A DNA stretch of 21,334 nt from DASTPP01 sp035762175 (GTDB taxonomy: Bacteria; Myxococcota_A; Polyangia; Polyangiales; Polyangiaceae): the NCBI GenBank assembly GCA_035762175.1, contig DASTPP010000090.1, positions 1-21,334 of the forward strand, in the 5' to 3' direction. The translations under genes and the position numbers were made by a program. How positions within the stretch are numbered: position 1 is the stretch's first letter; every line of letters begins with the position of its first letter. The notes beneath the pieces were generated by a model. The model was given only the letters and a program-made list of their open reading frames with translations. It was not told the origin of the DNA and searched no databases. Of the stretch, positions 1 to 8,488 are shown in pieces.

Positions 1-1
1 G

Positions 2-550
2 GGCGGCGGCTTCGGCACCCACCCGCACCGCGACATGGAAATCATCTCGTACGTGCTCGAGGGCGGCCTCGAGCACAAAGACTCGATGGGCACCGGCTCG
101 GTCATCCGGCCCGGCGACGTGCAGCGCATGAGCGCGGGCACGGGCGTCACCCACAGCGAGTTCAACGCCTCGAAGCGCGAGCCCGTGCACTTTCTGCAGA
201 TCTGGCTGCTGCCCGCCGAGCGCGGCATCAAGCCGAGCTACGAGCAGAAGTCGTTCTCCGACGAGCAGAAGCGCGGCCGCCTGCGCCTCGTCGCCTCGCC
301 CGAGGGCCGCGAGGGCAGCGTCAAGGTGCACACCGACGCCACCGTCTACGCCGGCCTCTTCGACCGGGGCGAGTCCGCCGAGCTCGCCCTCGCGCCCAAC
401 CGCCACGCCTGGGTGCACGTCGCCCGCGGCAAGGTGCGCGTCAACGGCCGCGAGCTCGGCGCCGGCGACGGCGCGGCGCTCTCCGACGAGCCCTCGCTCC
501 GCATCGAAGGCATCGAGGGCGCCGAAGTGTTGGTCTTCGACCTCGCCTGA
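2..550 (+). CDS. Pirin family protein (YhaK/quercetinase-like bicupin), 5' end missing
   Basis: The reading frame is open from base 2 and runs to a TGA at 548-550, leaving 182 residues of a protein usually about 230-290 long. The true start lies left of the window; the first ATG (base 35) falls inside the conserved GTHPHRDMEIISYVLEG motif and is not the start. Pirins are bicupins. The metal ligands of the family are visible as two His in THPHRD (residues 7 and 9 of the visible part) and His51 and Glu53 in THSEFN. Some members oxidise quercetin in vitro, but the physiological role is usually unknown. The second cupin domain (about residues 90-182) is the weaker, non-metal type. The gene is on the opposite strand from everything else here and converges on the ankyrin gene, so it is not part of the pyrimidine operon. 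Family assignment is firm; substrate is unknown. Confidence 0.9.
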   Translation, partial: GGGFGTHPHRDMEIISYVLEGGLEHKDSMGTGSVIRPGDVQRMSAGTGVTHSEFNASKREPVHFLQIWLLPAERGIKPSYEQKSFSDEQKRGRLRLVASPEGREGSVKVHTDATVYAGLFDRGESAELALAPNRHAWVHVARGKVRVNGRELGAGDGAALSDEPSLRIEGIEGAEVLVFDLA

Positions 551-595
551 CGGTCCGCACCCTTCGGCACGCGCGGCGACGTACGCGGCCCAGGG

Positions 596-615
596 GCCCA
601 GGCTTCAGCCTGGGC
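596..615. terminator. Palindromic hairpin between convergent genes
   Basis: Perfect 8-bp arms GCCCAGGC and GCCTGGGC enclose a TTCA loop, 46 nt after the pirin stop and 87 nt before the ankyrin stop. No T-run follows on either strand, so it is not a canonical intrinsic terminator. The position between converging genes makes a bidirectional stop or mRNA 3'-end stabiliser plausible. Part of the arm (GCCTGGGC) recurs at 652-659, so it could also be a REP-like repeat. Confidence 0.35.
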
Positions 616-701
616 GGGCTCGCTCCGGGCGCTTTCGCAACGCCCTCGTTGGCCTGGGCTGCTTGGGCGGTTTAGGCTCGCCCGACCGCCACCAACCTCC
701 G

Positions 702-1841
702 CTACGCCTTCGATACCTTGGTCCGTCCGACCGAGGGCGGCGACGCCGTGCGCGGCGGGGGAGGCCGCGACGCGCCCTTCGCGCCGCCCTCGCGCAAGAG
801 CGCCACGACCTCGTCGTAGCCGTCGCAGCGCTCCCAGCTCACGCCGCCGCCGCGCGGCTCGCGGGCGAAGGCCGACACCCTCGGCTCTTCGCCCTCGCGC
901 CGCACGCGCCGCACGCGCACGCGCCAGCCCCGCCCTTGCGCGCGGGCGTACGCGCCGGCGCGGGCCCGCAGCTCGTCGACGAGGGGCTTGCCCGCGTAGG
1001 GCAGGGCGCGCGCGATCGCCGAGCGGCCCTGGCCGTCAACGCTCGCGAGGGGCGCCCCCGCCTCGAGCAGGAGCGCCACGCAGCGGGCGCTGCCGCGCGC
1101 GGCCGCGAGGTGCAGCGGCGTCTCGCCCGCGTCGTTGGCGAGGCCGGGCGCCGCCCCGCGCGCGAGCAAGGCCCGCACGACCTTTTCGTGCCCGTTGCTC
1201 GCCGCCCAGTGCAGCGCCGCCCAGCCCGCGTTGTCGCGCGCGTCGGGCTCGGCCCCCAGCTCGAGCAGCGCTTCGACCGCCCCGAGCAGGCCCCAGCACG
1301 CGGGGAACATCAGCGCCGTGTCGCCGTCGACGTCGCGCGCCCCGAGGTCGGCCCCCGCCCCGGCGAGCGCCCGGATGGCGCCGACGTGCCCGCCCTCGCC
1401 GGCCAAGATGAGCGGCGTGTTGCCCCCCTCGTCGCGGGCCTCGAGGTCGGCGCCGCGCGCCAGGAGCTCGCGCACGAGCTCGGCGCGGCCCGCGCGGGCG
1501 GCCTCGTGCAGCGGCGTCGCCCCGTCGCCGGCGCGCGCGTTCGGGTCGGCGCCGCGCTCGAGCAGCTCGCGCGCGAGCTCGGCCCGCCCGCCCCACGCCG
1601 CGTCGTGCAGCGGCGTGCGCCCGCTGCGGTCGCAGACGCGCGGCGAGGCGCCGGCGCGGGCGAGCTCGAGGGCCACCTGCCAGTGCCCCCCGCCGGCCGC
1701 GAGCGAGAGCGCCGTCTCGCCGTGCCGCGCCTTGAGCTCGAGGTCGAAGCCCCCCCCGGCCAAGAGCCGCCGCGCCCGCCCCAGATCGCCCTTCTTCGCC
1801 GCGTTCAAGAGCCGCCGCTCTCGCAGAGACGCCCCGAGCAT
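702..1841 (-). CDS. Ankyrin-repeat protein
   Basis: This 379-aa protein starts at ATG 1841 (MLGASLRERR) and is built almost wholly of ankyrin repeats. Eight units can be counted at about residues 8-36, 40-70, 74-103, 107-136, 140-169, 173-202, 206-235 and 239-268. They carry the usual G-TPLH-AA--G and LL--GA signatures (for example GRTPLHDAAWGG and AGETPLHLAAARG). Residues 300-379 form a basic, non-ankyrin tail (Arg-rich about 304-330, Pro/Ser-rich at the end) that I do not recognise. No signal peptide or membrane segment is seen, so a cytoplasmic protein-binding role is inferred. The frame is open far upstream, antisense-like through the aminotransferase gene, but residues before this ATG are not ankyrin-like. 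It lies 59 nt after the aminotransferase stop and may be the last gene of the operon, although no functional link to pyrimidine breakdown is evident. Confidence 0.88.
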   Translation of the reverse strand: MLGASLRERRLLNAAKKGDLGRARRLLAGGGFDLELKARHGETALSLAAGGGHWQVALELARAGASPRVCDRSGRTPLHDAAWGGRAELARELLERGADPNARAGDGATPLHEAARAGRAELVRELLARGADLEARDEGGNTPLILAGEGGHVGAIRALAGAGADLGARDVDGDTALMFPACWGLLGAVEALLELGAEPDARDNAGWAALHWAASNGHEKVVRALLARGAAPGLANDAGETPLHLAAARGSARCVALLLEAGAPLASVDGQGRSAIARALPYAGKPLVDELRARAGAYARAQGRGWRVRVRRVRREGEEPRVSAFAREPRGGGVSWERCDGYDEVVALLREGGAKGASRPPPPRTASPPSVGRTKVSKA

Positions 1842-1900
1842 CACGCCGCCTACGCTACGGCGCGCGGGCGGCGATGTCGAGGCCGGGCGCCGGGGGCGGC

Positions 1901-3220
1901 TCAGCCCTCGTAGACCTCGTCGACCAGCGCGAGCCCGCGGTCGATGATCTCGAAGGCCTCGCCGAGCTGCGCCTCGGTGATGCAGAGCGGGGGGTTGCAC
2001 ATCACGGTGCCCCACTGCAGCACCGTGAAGAGGCCGTTGTCGCGGAAGTACTTGCCGAGCTTGCCCATCACCGGGTGCGACCCGGCGTAGGGCACGAGCC
2101 GCTCGTTCTTCGCGTTCTTGCGCAGCTCGATGAGCCCGAAGAGCCCGACGTTGCGGTGCTCGCGCACCGACGGGTGCTTCTGCTGCAGCCGCGCCATGTG
2201 GCCGCGCATCACCTCGCCCATGCGCGCCGAGTTCTCGACCAGGCCCTCGCCGACGAGCACCTCGATCGCCGCCTCGGCCGCCGCGAGGCACATCGGGTGG
2301 GCGTTGTACGTCAGGCCCCCCCAGAACACGTTCTCGCGGAAGTGGTTGGCGATGCGGTCGCTGACGCCCATCGCGCCGAGCGGCAGGTACGAGCTGGTCA
2401 GGCCCTTCGCCATCGTGACGATGTCGGGCACGACGTCGCCGTGCTCGAACGCGAAGAGCTTGCCGGTGCGGCCCCAGCCGCACATCACCTCGTCGCAGAC
2501 GAGCAAGATGCCGTGCCTCGTGAGCAGGTCTTTCAGGCCCTTCAGGTAGCCCCTCGGCGGCGCCAAGATGCCGTTCGTGCCCGTCACCGTCTCGACGAAC
2601 ATCGCGGCGATGGTGTGCGGCCCCTCGTAGGCGATGACCTCTTCGAGGTAGGCGAGGTTGTTGCGCACGATCTCGTCGTCGCTCGCGCCGAACGAGTAGT
2701 CGTAGGGCGTCGGGTCCATCACCCGGACGACGCCGCTCATGCCCGGCTCGTTCGGCCAGCGCCGCGGGTCGCCCGTCAGCGACATCACCCCGTGCGTCGC
2801 GCCGTGGTAGCTGCGGTACCGGGCGATGATCTTGTGCCGGCCCGTGAAGAGCCGCGCCGCCTTGATCGCGTTCTCGTTCGCCTCGGCGCCGCCCAGCGTG
2901 AAGAAGAACGTGTTGATGTCGCCCGGCACGAGCTCGGCCATGCGCTTGGCGAGCCGCGCCCGCACCTCGGTCGCCATGCCCGGGTAGACGAACACGACGC
3001 TCTCGGCCTGCTTCTTGATGGCCTCGATCACCTTCGGGTGGCCGTGGCCGATGTTCACGCTCATCAGCTGGCTGTTGAAGTCGAGCCAGCGCTGGCCCTC
3101 GGGCGAGTAGAGGTAGACGCCCTCGGCCCGCGCGATCGGCATGGGGTCGACCTTGCCGGTCGCCGACCACGAGAAGAGGCTGTGCTTGACGCACGCCTCG
3201 ATCATCTCTTTCGAGTTCAT
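1901..3220 (-). CDS. Class III PLP-dependent aminotransferase (probable beta-alanine / beta-aminoisobutyrate transaminase)
   Basis: The protein has 439 aa, normal for fold-type I class III aminotransferases. The phosphate-binding segment GGAEANENAIK is at about 110-120, the PLP-ring aspartate is Asp243 in CDEVMCGWGRTG, and the Schiff-base lysine is Lys272 in AKGLTSSYLPLGA. The start ATG 3220 is preceded by a GGGGGCGAGG purine stretch about 6-8 nt upstream. The longer frame to 3274 would overlap mmsA and is rejected. Context gives the likely substrate: it follows mmsA by 17 nt and ends a reductive pyrimidine pathway. It would therefore move the amino group of beta-alanine (from uracil) or beta-aminoisobutyrate (from thymine) to pyruvate or 2-oxoglutarate, making the semialdehyde used by MmsA. 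The sequence style also resembles taurine:pyruvate aminotransferases, so the exact amino donor is an inference. Confidence 0.88.
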   Translation of the reverse strand: MNSKEMIEACVKHSLFSWSATGKVDPMPIARAEGVYLYSPEGQRWLDFNSQLMSVNIGHGHPKVIEAIKKQAESVVFVYPGMATEVRARLAKRMAELVPGDINTFFFTLGGAEANENAIKAARLFTGRHKIIARYRSYHGATHGVMSLTGDPRRWPNEPGMSGVVRVMDPTPYDYSFGASDDEIVRNNLAYLEEVIAYEGPHTIAAMFVETVTGTNGILAPPRGYLKGLKDLLTRHGILLVCDEVMCGWGRTGKLFAFEHGDVVPDIVTMAKGLTSSYLPLGAMGVSDRIANHFRENVFWGGLTYNAHPMCLAAAEAAIEVLVGEGLVENSARMGEVMRGHMARLQQKHPSVREHRNVGLFGLIELRKNAKNERLVPYAGSHPVMGKLGKYFRDNGLFTVLQWGTVMCNPPLCITEAQLGEAFEIIDRGLALVDEVYEG

Positions 3221-3237
3221 CGCCGCCTCGCCCCCGT

Positions 3238-4728
3238 TCACGACATCCACGTCGCGTCTTTCTGCAGCGCCCACTTCGAGGTGATCTTGCGCTGGCGCGT
3301 CCAGAACCTATAGCCGTCCCAGCCCGTGATGTTGCCGTGGCCGAAGGCGCTGTCGTTCCAGCCGCCGAAGCCGAAGGGCTCGCGCGGCACCGGCACGCCG
3401 ATGTTCACGCCGCACATGCCGGCGTCGACCCGCTGCATCACCCGCCGGGCCACCTCGCCGCTCGTCGTGTAGACGCTCGAGGCGTTGCCGTAGGGGTTAT
3501 TGTTCTCGATCTCGATCGCCCGCTCGAGGTTCGGCACCCGCACGACCGAGAGCACCGGCCCGAAGATCTCTTCGCGCGCCGCGGGGAAGTCGGGCGACAC
3601 CTGGTCGAGAATGGTCGGCCCCACCCAGAAGCCCCCCTCGGTCGCCCGCTTGCCGCGGCCGTCGAGCACCACCTTGGCGCCCCGCCGCTCGGCGTCGTCG
3701 ATGTAGCGGGTGATGCGCTCGACGCTCGCCCGCGTCGTGATCGGGCCCATGTCGATGCCCAGGCCGATCTTCGCAGCCCGCTCCCGGATCGCGGCGAGAA
3801 TGTGGTCGACCTCGCCCACCGCCAGGAGCACCGCCGCCGCCATGCAGCGCTGCCCCGCGCAGCCCGAGAACGAGGCGACGACGTTCTCGGCCGTCAGCTC
3901 GACGTCCGCGTCGGGCACCACGATGAGGTGGTTCTTCGCCCCGCCGAGGCAGAGCGCCCGCTTGCCCGCCACGCTGGCGCGGCCGTAGACCGCCTTCGCC
4001 ACCGCCGTCGAGCCGACGAAGCCGAGCGCCTTGATGCCGGGGTGGTCGCAAAGCGCCTCGACGACGTCTTTGCCGCCGTGCACCAGGTTGAGCACGCCCT
4101 TCGGCAGCCCCGCGTCGGCGAACATCTGCGCGATGCGCATCGACGAGAGCGGCACCTGCTCGCTCGGCTTCAAGACGAACGCGTTGCCGGCCACCAGGGC
4201 CTGGGGCAACATCCAAAAGGGTACCATGTTGGGGAAGTTGAGCGGCGTCACCCCCGCCACGACCCCGAGCGGCTCGTAGACGACCTCGCAGGCGACGCCG
4301 CGGCTCACCTCGAGCTGGTTGCCCGCCGCGATGTTGGGCAGCGAGCAGCCGTACTCGAGGCACTCGATGCCCTTCTCGACCTCGGCCTTCGCCTCCGAGA
4401 AGATCTTGCCGTTCTCGTGCGAGACGAGCCACGCGAGCTCTTCGAGGTCTCGCACCATGGCTTCGCGCACGCGGTAGAGCACCTGCGCCCGCTCGCGAAT
4501 GGGCCACTCGCGCCACCCCTTGAAGGCGCGCTCGCCCGCCCGCACCGCCGCGTCGACCTCCTCGGCGCCGCACATCGGCACGCTCGACATCGCCTTGCCG
4601 TGGCGCGGGTTCAGCACCTCGGCGCGCGGGCGGCCGGGCCGCTCGTCGGTGAACTCACCGCCGATATAGTTGCGGGTCGGCACGAACTCTTGGAAGTCAT
4701 ACGAACGGGCAGAAAACGTCGGTATCAT
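3238..4728 (-). CDS. mmsA: CoA-acylating (methyl)malonate-semialdehyde dehydrogenase
   Basis: This 496-aa aldehyde dehydrogenase family member matches the MmsA subgroup. It would convert malonate semialdehyde to acetyl-CoA or methylmalonate semialdehyde to propionyl-CoA, with loss of CO2 and reduction of NAD. Seen directly: the oxyanion-hole Asn165 in TPLNFPNM, cofactor Lys187 in LKPSEQ, the nucleophile Cys295 in GCAGQRCMA, and LGGAKNH at 261-267. In the last motif the general-base Glu of ordinary aldehyde dehydrogenases is absent, as is typical of MmsA. ATG 4728 is chosen because AGGAG sits 10 nt upstream; an in-frame GTG at 4746 would lie upstream of that Shine-Dalgarno. It begins 19 nt after the dihydropyrimidinase stop and is followed 17 nt later by the aminotransferase. 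In valine or inositol catabolism the same enzyme has other partners; here the neighbours point to pyrimidine breakdown. Confidence 0.94.
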   Translation of the reverse strand: MIPTFSARSYDFQEFVPTRNYIGGEFTDERPGRPRAEVLNPRHGKAMSSVPMCGAEEVDAAVRAGERAFKGWREWPIRERAQVLYRVREAMVRDLEELAWLVSHENGKIFSEAKAEVEKGIECLEYGCSLPNIAAGNQLEVSRGVACEVVYEPLGVVAGVTPLNFPNMVPFWMLPQALVAGNAFVLKPSEQVPLSSMRIAQMFADAGLPKGVLNLVHGGKDVVEALCDHPGIKALGFVGSTAVAKAVYGRASVAGKRALCLGGAKNHLIVVPDADVELTAENVVASFSGCAGQRCMAAAVLLAVGEVDHILAAIRERAAKIGLGIDMGPITTRASVERITRYIDDAERRGAKVVLDGRGKRATEGGFWVGPTILDQVSPDFPAAREEIFGPVLSVVRVPNLERAIEIENNNPYGNASSVYTTSGEVARRVMQRVDAGMCGVNIGVPVPREPFGFGGWNDSAFGHGNITGWDGYRFWTRQRKITSKWALQKDATWMS

Positions 4729-4738
4729 GGCACTCTGG

Positions 4739-4743
4739 CTCCT
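4739..4743 (-). promoter_or_regulatory. Shine-Dalgarno AGGAG deciding the mmsA start
   Basis: AGGAG on the - strand lies 10 nt before ATG 4728 and overlaps the region of the alternative GTG 4746. It supports the shorter MmsA product (MIPTFSARSY...). Confidence 0.6.
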
Positions 4744-4747
4744 CACG

Positions 4748-6211
4748 TTACTTCGCCGCCTGGGGCAGTACGCGCTCGACCGGGCCGGGCACGCCCTGCG
4801 CGTTGCGCAGCCGCTGCGAGGCCCAATACGCGGGGAAGGGGGGGCGCTCGAGGTTCTTGCCCCAGCCCCGGCGCGTCGAGAGCTTGCCCCCCTCCCAGAC
4901 GACCATGCCCCGCGCGAGCGTGACCGCCGCGGCGCCCGTCACGCTCATGCCCTCGTAGATGTTGAAGTCGACGTTCTGGTGGTGCGTCGCCTTCGAGATG
5001 GTACGGGTCGTTTCCGGGTCCCACACGACGAGGTCGGCGTCCGAGCCGGGCGCGATGGTGCCCTTCTTCGGGAAGAGGTTGAAGATCTTCGCCGCGTTCG
5101 CGCTCGTCGCCGCCACGAACTCGCTCGGCGTCAGCCGCCCGGTGCGCACCCCGTGGTGCCAGAGCACGCTCATGCGGTCTTCGACGCCGCCCGTGCCGTT
5201 CGGTATCTTGCGGAAGTCGTTGAGCCCGGCGCGCTTCTGCGGGCTGCAGAAGCAGCAGTGGTCGGTCGCCGTCGTCTGCAGGTTGCCCGACTGCAGGCCC
5301 CGCCAGAGCGCCGCCTGGTGCTCCTTCGGGCGGAAGGGCGGGCTCATCACGTAGTGCGCGGCCTTGTCCCAGTCGGGGTCGCGGTAGACCGAGTCGTCAA
5401 TGACGAGGTGCTGCGCCAGCACCTCGCCGAACACCCGCTGGCCTTCGAGCCGCGCCCTCGTAATCGCCTCGAGCGCGTCGATGCACGAGGTGTGCACGAC
5501 GTAGAGCGGCACGCCCAAGACCTCGGCGATGCGAATGGCGCGGTTGGCGGCCTCGCCCTCGACCTCGGGCGGGCGCGAGAGCGGGTGGCCCTCGGGCCCG
5601 GTGATGCCCCGCTCGAAGACCTGCTGCTGCAGCCGGTAGACCAGCTCGCCGTTCTCGGCGTGCACCGTGCAGAGCGCCCCGAGCTCTTTGGCGCGCAAGA
5701 ACGACGAGACCAAGATCTCGTCGTCGGCCATGATGGCGTTCTTGTACGCCATGAAGTGCTTGAAGCTGTTGACGCCGTGCTCTCGGACGAGCGCGCCCAT
5801 GTCGTCGTAGACCGACTGGTCCCACCAGGTGATGGCGACGTGAAAGCTGTAGTCGGCCGCGGCCTTCTCGGCCCAGCCCCGCCACTTCTGGTAGGCGTCG
5901 AGCACCCGCTCTTTCGGGTCGGGTATCACGAAGTCGATGATCGTCGTCGTGCCCCCGGCCGCGGCGGCGCTCGTGCCCGTGAAGAAGTCTTCGGACGCGA
6001 CGGTGCCCATGAAGGGCAGCTCCATGTGGGTGTGCGGGTCGATGCCGCCGGGCAGCACGTAGGCCCCCCCGGCGTCGATGACCCGCGCGCCCGCCGGCGC
6101 GTCGAGGTCGGGCCCGACGCTGTTCACCGTCTCGCCGACGACGAGCACGTCGGCCCGCCGCTCGCCCTCGGCCGTGACGACCGTTCCGCCGCGAATGAGT
6201 GTCGACGCCAT
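4748..6211 (-). CDS. hydA: Dihydropyrimidinase (cyclic amidohydrolase)
   Basis: The 487-aa cytoplasmic amidohydrolase opens the ring of 5,6-dihydrouracil or dihydrothymine to give N-carbamoyl-beta-alanine or N-carbamoyl-beta-aminoisobutyrate. The binuclear metal site is fully visible: His60 and His62 (DPHTHME), the Lys to be carboxylated at 157 (FMAYKNAIM), His184 (VHAENGE), His240 (VVHTSC) and Asp317 (TATDHCC). Length is typical of the dihydropyrimidinase/D-hydantoinase family. The start is ATG 6211. AGGAG lies 8 nt upstream and shares a base with the stop of the preceding gene, which suggests translational coupling. Family members also include hydantoinases and phenylhydantoinases. The neighbouring dihydropyrimidine dehydrogenase and ureidopropionase make dihydropyrimidinase the best call. 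Confidence 0.95.
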   Translation of the reverse strand: MASTLIRGGTVVTAEGERRADVLVVGETVNSVGPDLDAPAGARVIDAGGAYVLPGGIDPHTHMELPFMGTVASEDFFTGTSAAAAGGTTTIIDFVIPDPKERVLDAYQKWRGWAEKAAADYSFHVAITWWDQSVYDDMGALVREHGVNSFKHFMAYKNAIMADDEILVSSFLRAKELGALCTVHAENGELVYRLQQQVFERGITGPEGHPLSRPPEVEGEAANRAIRIAEVLGVPLYVVHTSCIDALEAITRARLEGQRVFGEVLAQHLVIDDSVYRDPDWDKAAHYVMSPPFRPKEHQAALWRGLQSGNLQTTATDHCCFCSPQKRAGLNDFRKIPNGTGGVEDRMSVLWHHGVRTGRLTPSEFVAATSANAAKIFNLFPKKGTIAPGSDADLVVWDPETTRTISKATHHQNVDFNIYEGMSVTGAAAVTLARGMVVWEGGKLSTRRGWGKNLERPPFPAYWASQRLRNAQGVPGPVERVLPQAAK

Positions 6212-6219
6212 GGGGGTTG

Positions 6220-6223
6220 CTCC

Positions 6224-6226
<3 letters not shown>
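6220..6226 (-). promoter_or_regulatory. Stop codon fused to Shine-Dalgarno (TGAGGAG)
   Basis: On the - strand the TGA of the ureidopropionase gene (6224-6226) runs directly into AGGAG (6220-6224), the ribosome-binding site of hydA, 8 nt before its ATG. This is a typical layout for termination-reinitiation between adjacent genes. Confidence 0.6.
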
Positions 6227-7093
<867 letters not shown>

Positions 7094-7132
7094 GGGGGGT
7101 GTTTCTCCGTCGGGGGCCGCTCGGCGGGCGCG

Positions 7133-8488
7133 TCAGTGGCTGCCCTTCTTGGGCCGCAAGGGTTTGCCCTCGGCGACGTGCTCGTTCCACGTCGCGGGGC
7201 GGAAGCCGTTCTCGACCTGTACCATCGTGATGCAGTCGGGCACGGGGCAGACGATCTGGCAGAGGTTGCAGCCGACGCACTCGTCCTCGTCGACCACCGG
7301 CACGCGCAGGTGCCCGCCGGCGCCGGGCGGCGTCTGGATCTGCGAGAAGGCGCTGAGCGGCGGCTGGCCCGGGCGCGCCAGCATGCCCTCGACGGCCGCC
7401 GCCGGCGGGTGAATGCACTGGTGCGCGCCGTCGTGGCAGGCGGTCACGCAGAGGTGGCAGCCGATGCACTTCGTGGGGTCGATCTTGGCGACGGTCTCGT
7501 AGTTCAGGTCGAGGTCGCCCCACTCGCTGAAGCGCGGCACGGCCTGGCCGACCATCTGGTCGATGGTCTCGAACTTGTGCCGGCGCATGTACTCTTCGAG
7601 GCCGTCGATCATGTCTTCGACGACCCGGAAGCCGCGCAACATGACCTCGGTGCACACTTGCACGCTCGACGCGCCGAGCAAGATGAACTCGACCGCGTCG
7701 CGCCAGGTCGACACGCCGCCGATGCCGCTCATGGGGATGGCGAACTCGTCGTCGCGCGCGAGCGCCGCTACCATGTGCAGCGCGATCGGCTTGACGGCCG
7801 CGCCGCAGTAGCCGCCGTTGGTGCTCCGCCCCGCGACGCGCGGCTCGGGCACCAGGCGCTCGACGTCGACGCCGATGATGCTCTTGATCGTGTTGATGAG
7901 CGAGACGCCGTGCGCGCCGCCGCGCTGCGCCGCCCGGCCGTGCGGCACGATGTCGGCGACGTTCGGCGTCAGCTTGACCAGCACGGGCACCGACGAGAAC
8001 TCGACCGCCCAGCTCGTGATCTCTTGGTTGACCCGGGGCTCTTGCCCGACGGCCGAGCCCATGCCCCGCTCGCACATGCCGTGCGGGCAGCCGAAGTTCA
8101 GCTCGAGGCCGTCGGCGCCCGCGTCGATCGAGCGCTTGATGATGTCCCGCCACTCGTCGCGCGTCTCGACCATCAGCGAGACGACGACCGCGTGCTTCGG
8201 GTACCTCTTCTTCGTCTCGTAGATCTCTCTGAAGTTCGACTCGAGCGGCCGGTCGGTGATGAGCTCGATGTTGTTGAAGCCCGCGGCCGGCACGCCCCGC
8301 ACGCTCAGGCCGCCGAAGCGCGACGAGACGTTCTGAATCGGCGTGCCGAGGGTCTTCCAGACGGCGCCGCCCCAGCCCGCGTCGAAGGCGCGCTGAATCT
8401 GGGGGCCGCTGTTGGTCGGCGGCGCGCTCGCCAGCCAGAAGGGGTTCGGCGAGCGGATGCCCGCGCAGTTGGTCGACAGATCAGGCAT
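7133..8488 (-). CDS. preA: NAD-dependent dihydropyrimidine dehydrogenase, catalytic subunit PreA
   Basis: The 451-aa protein combines an FMN-binding dihydroorotate-dehydrogenase-like TIM barrel (about residues 1-320) with a C-terminal 2x[4Fe-4S] ferredoxin domain. It reduces uracil or thymine to the 5,6-dihydro compound with electrons passed from PreT. Visible landmarks: the active-site cysteine Cys134 in NFGCPHGMCERGMG (the loop that carries the general acid in mammalian DPD), substrate-loop Asn-rich segments, and two cluster motifs, Cys341/344/347/351 (CIGCHLCVTAC) and Cys404/407/410/414 (CVGCNLCQIVC). About 50 residues separate the two cluster motifs. That is longer than in mammalian DPD or E. 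coli PreA as I recall them, with a Pro/Gly/Ala-rich insert at about 361-393. The start ATG 8488 overlaps the end of preT by 8 nt (ATGCCTGA), so the two subunits are translationally coupled. Confidence 0.95.
   Translation of the reverse strand: MPDLSTNCAGIRSPNPFWLASAPPTNSGPQIQRAFDAGWGGAVWKTLGTPIQNVSSRFGGLSVRGVPAAGFNNIELITDRPLESNFREIYETKKRYPKHAVVVSLMVETRDEWRDIIKRSIDAGADGLELNFGCPHGMCERGMGSAVGQEPRVNQEITSWAVEFSSVPVLVKLTPNVADIVPHGRAAQRGGAHGVSLINTIKSIIGVDVERLVPEPRVAGRSTNGGYCGAAVKPIALHMVAALARDDEFAIPMSGIGGVSTWRDAVEFILLGASSVQVCTEVMLRGFRVVEDMIDGLEEYMRRHKFETIDQMVGQAVPRFSEWGDLDLNYETVAKIDPTKCIGCHLCVTACHDGAHQCIHPPAAAVEGMLARPGQPPLSAFSQIQTPPGAGGHLRVPVVDEDECVGCNLCQIVCPVPDCITMVQVENGFRPATWNEHVAEGKPLRPKKGSH

Noticed and set aside
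1842..3194. N-terminal extension of the ankyrin protein to base 3194
   Set aside because: The extension overlaps the aminotransferase gene out of frame and has no ankyrin character. ATG 1841 gives a complete repeat protein.
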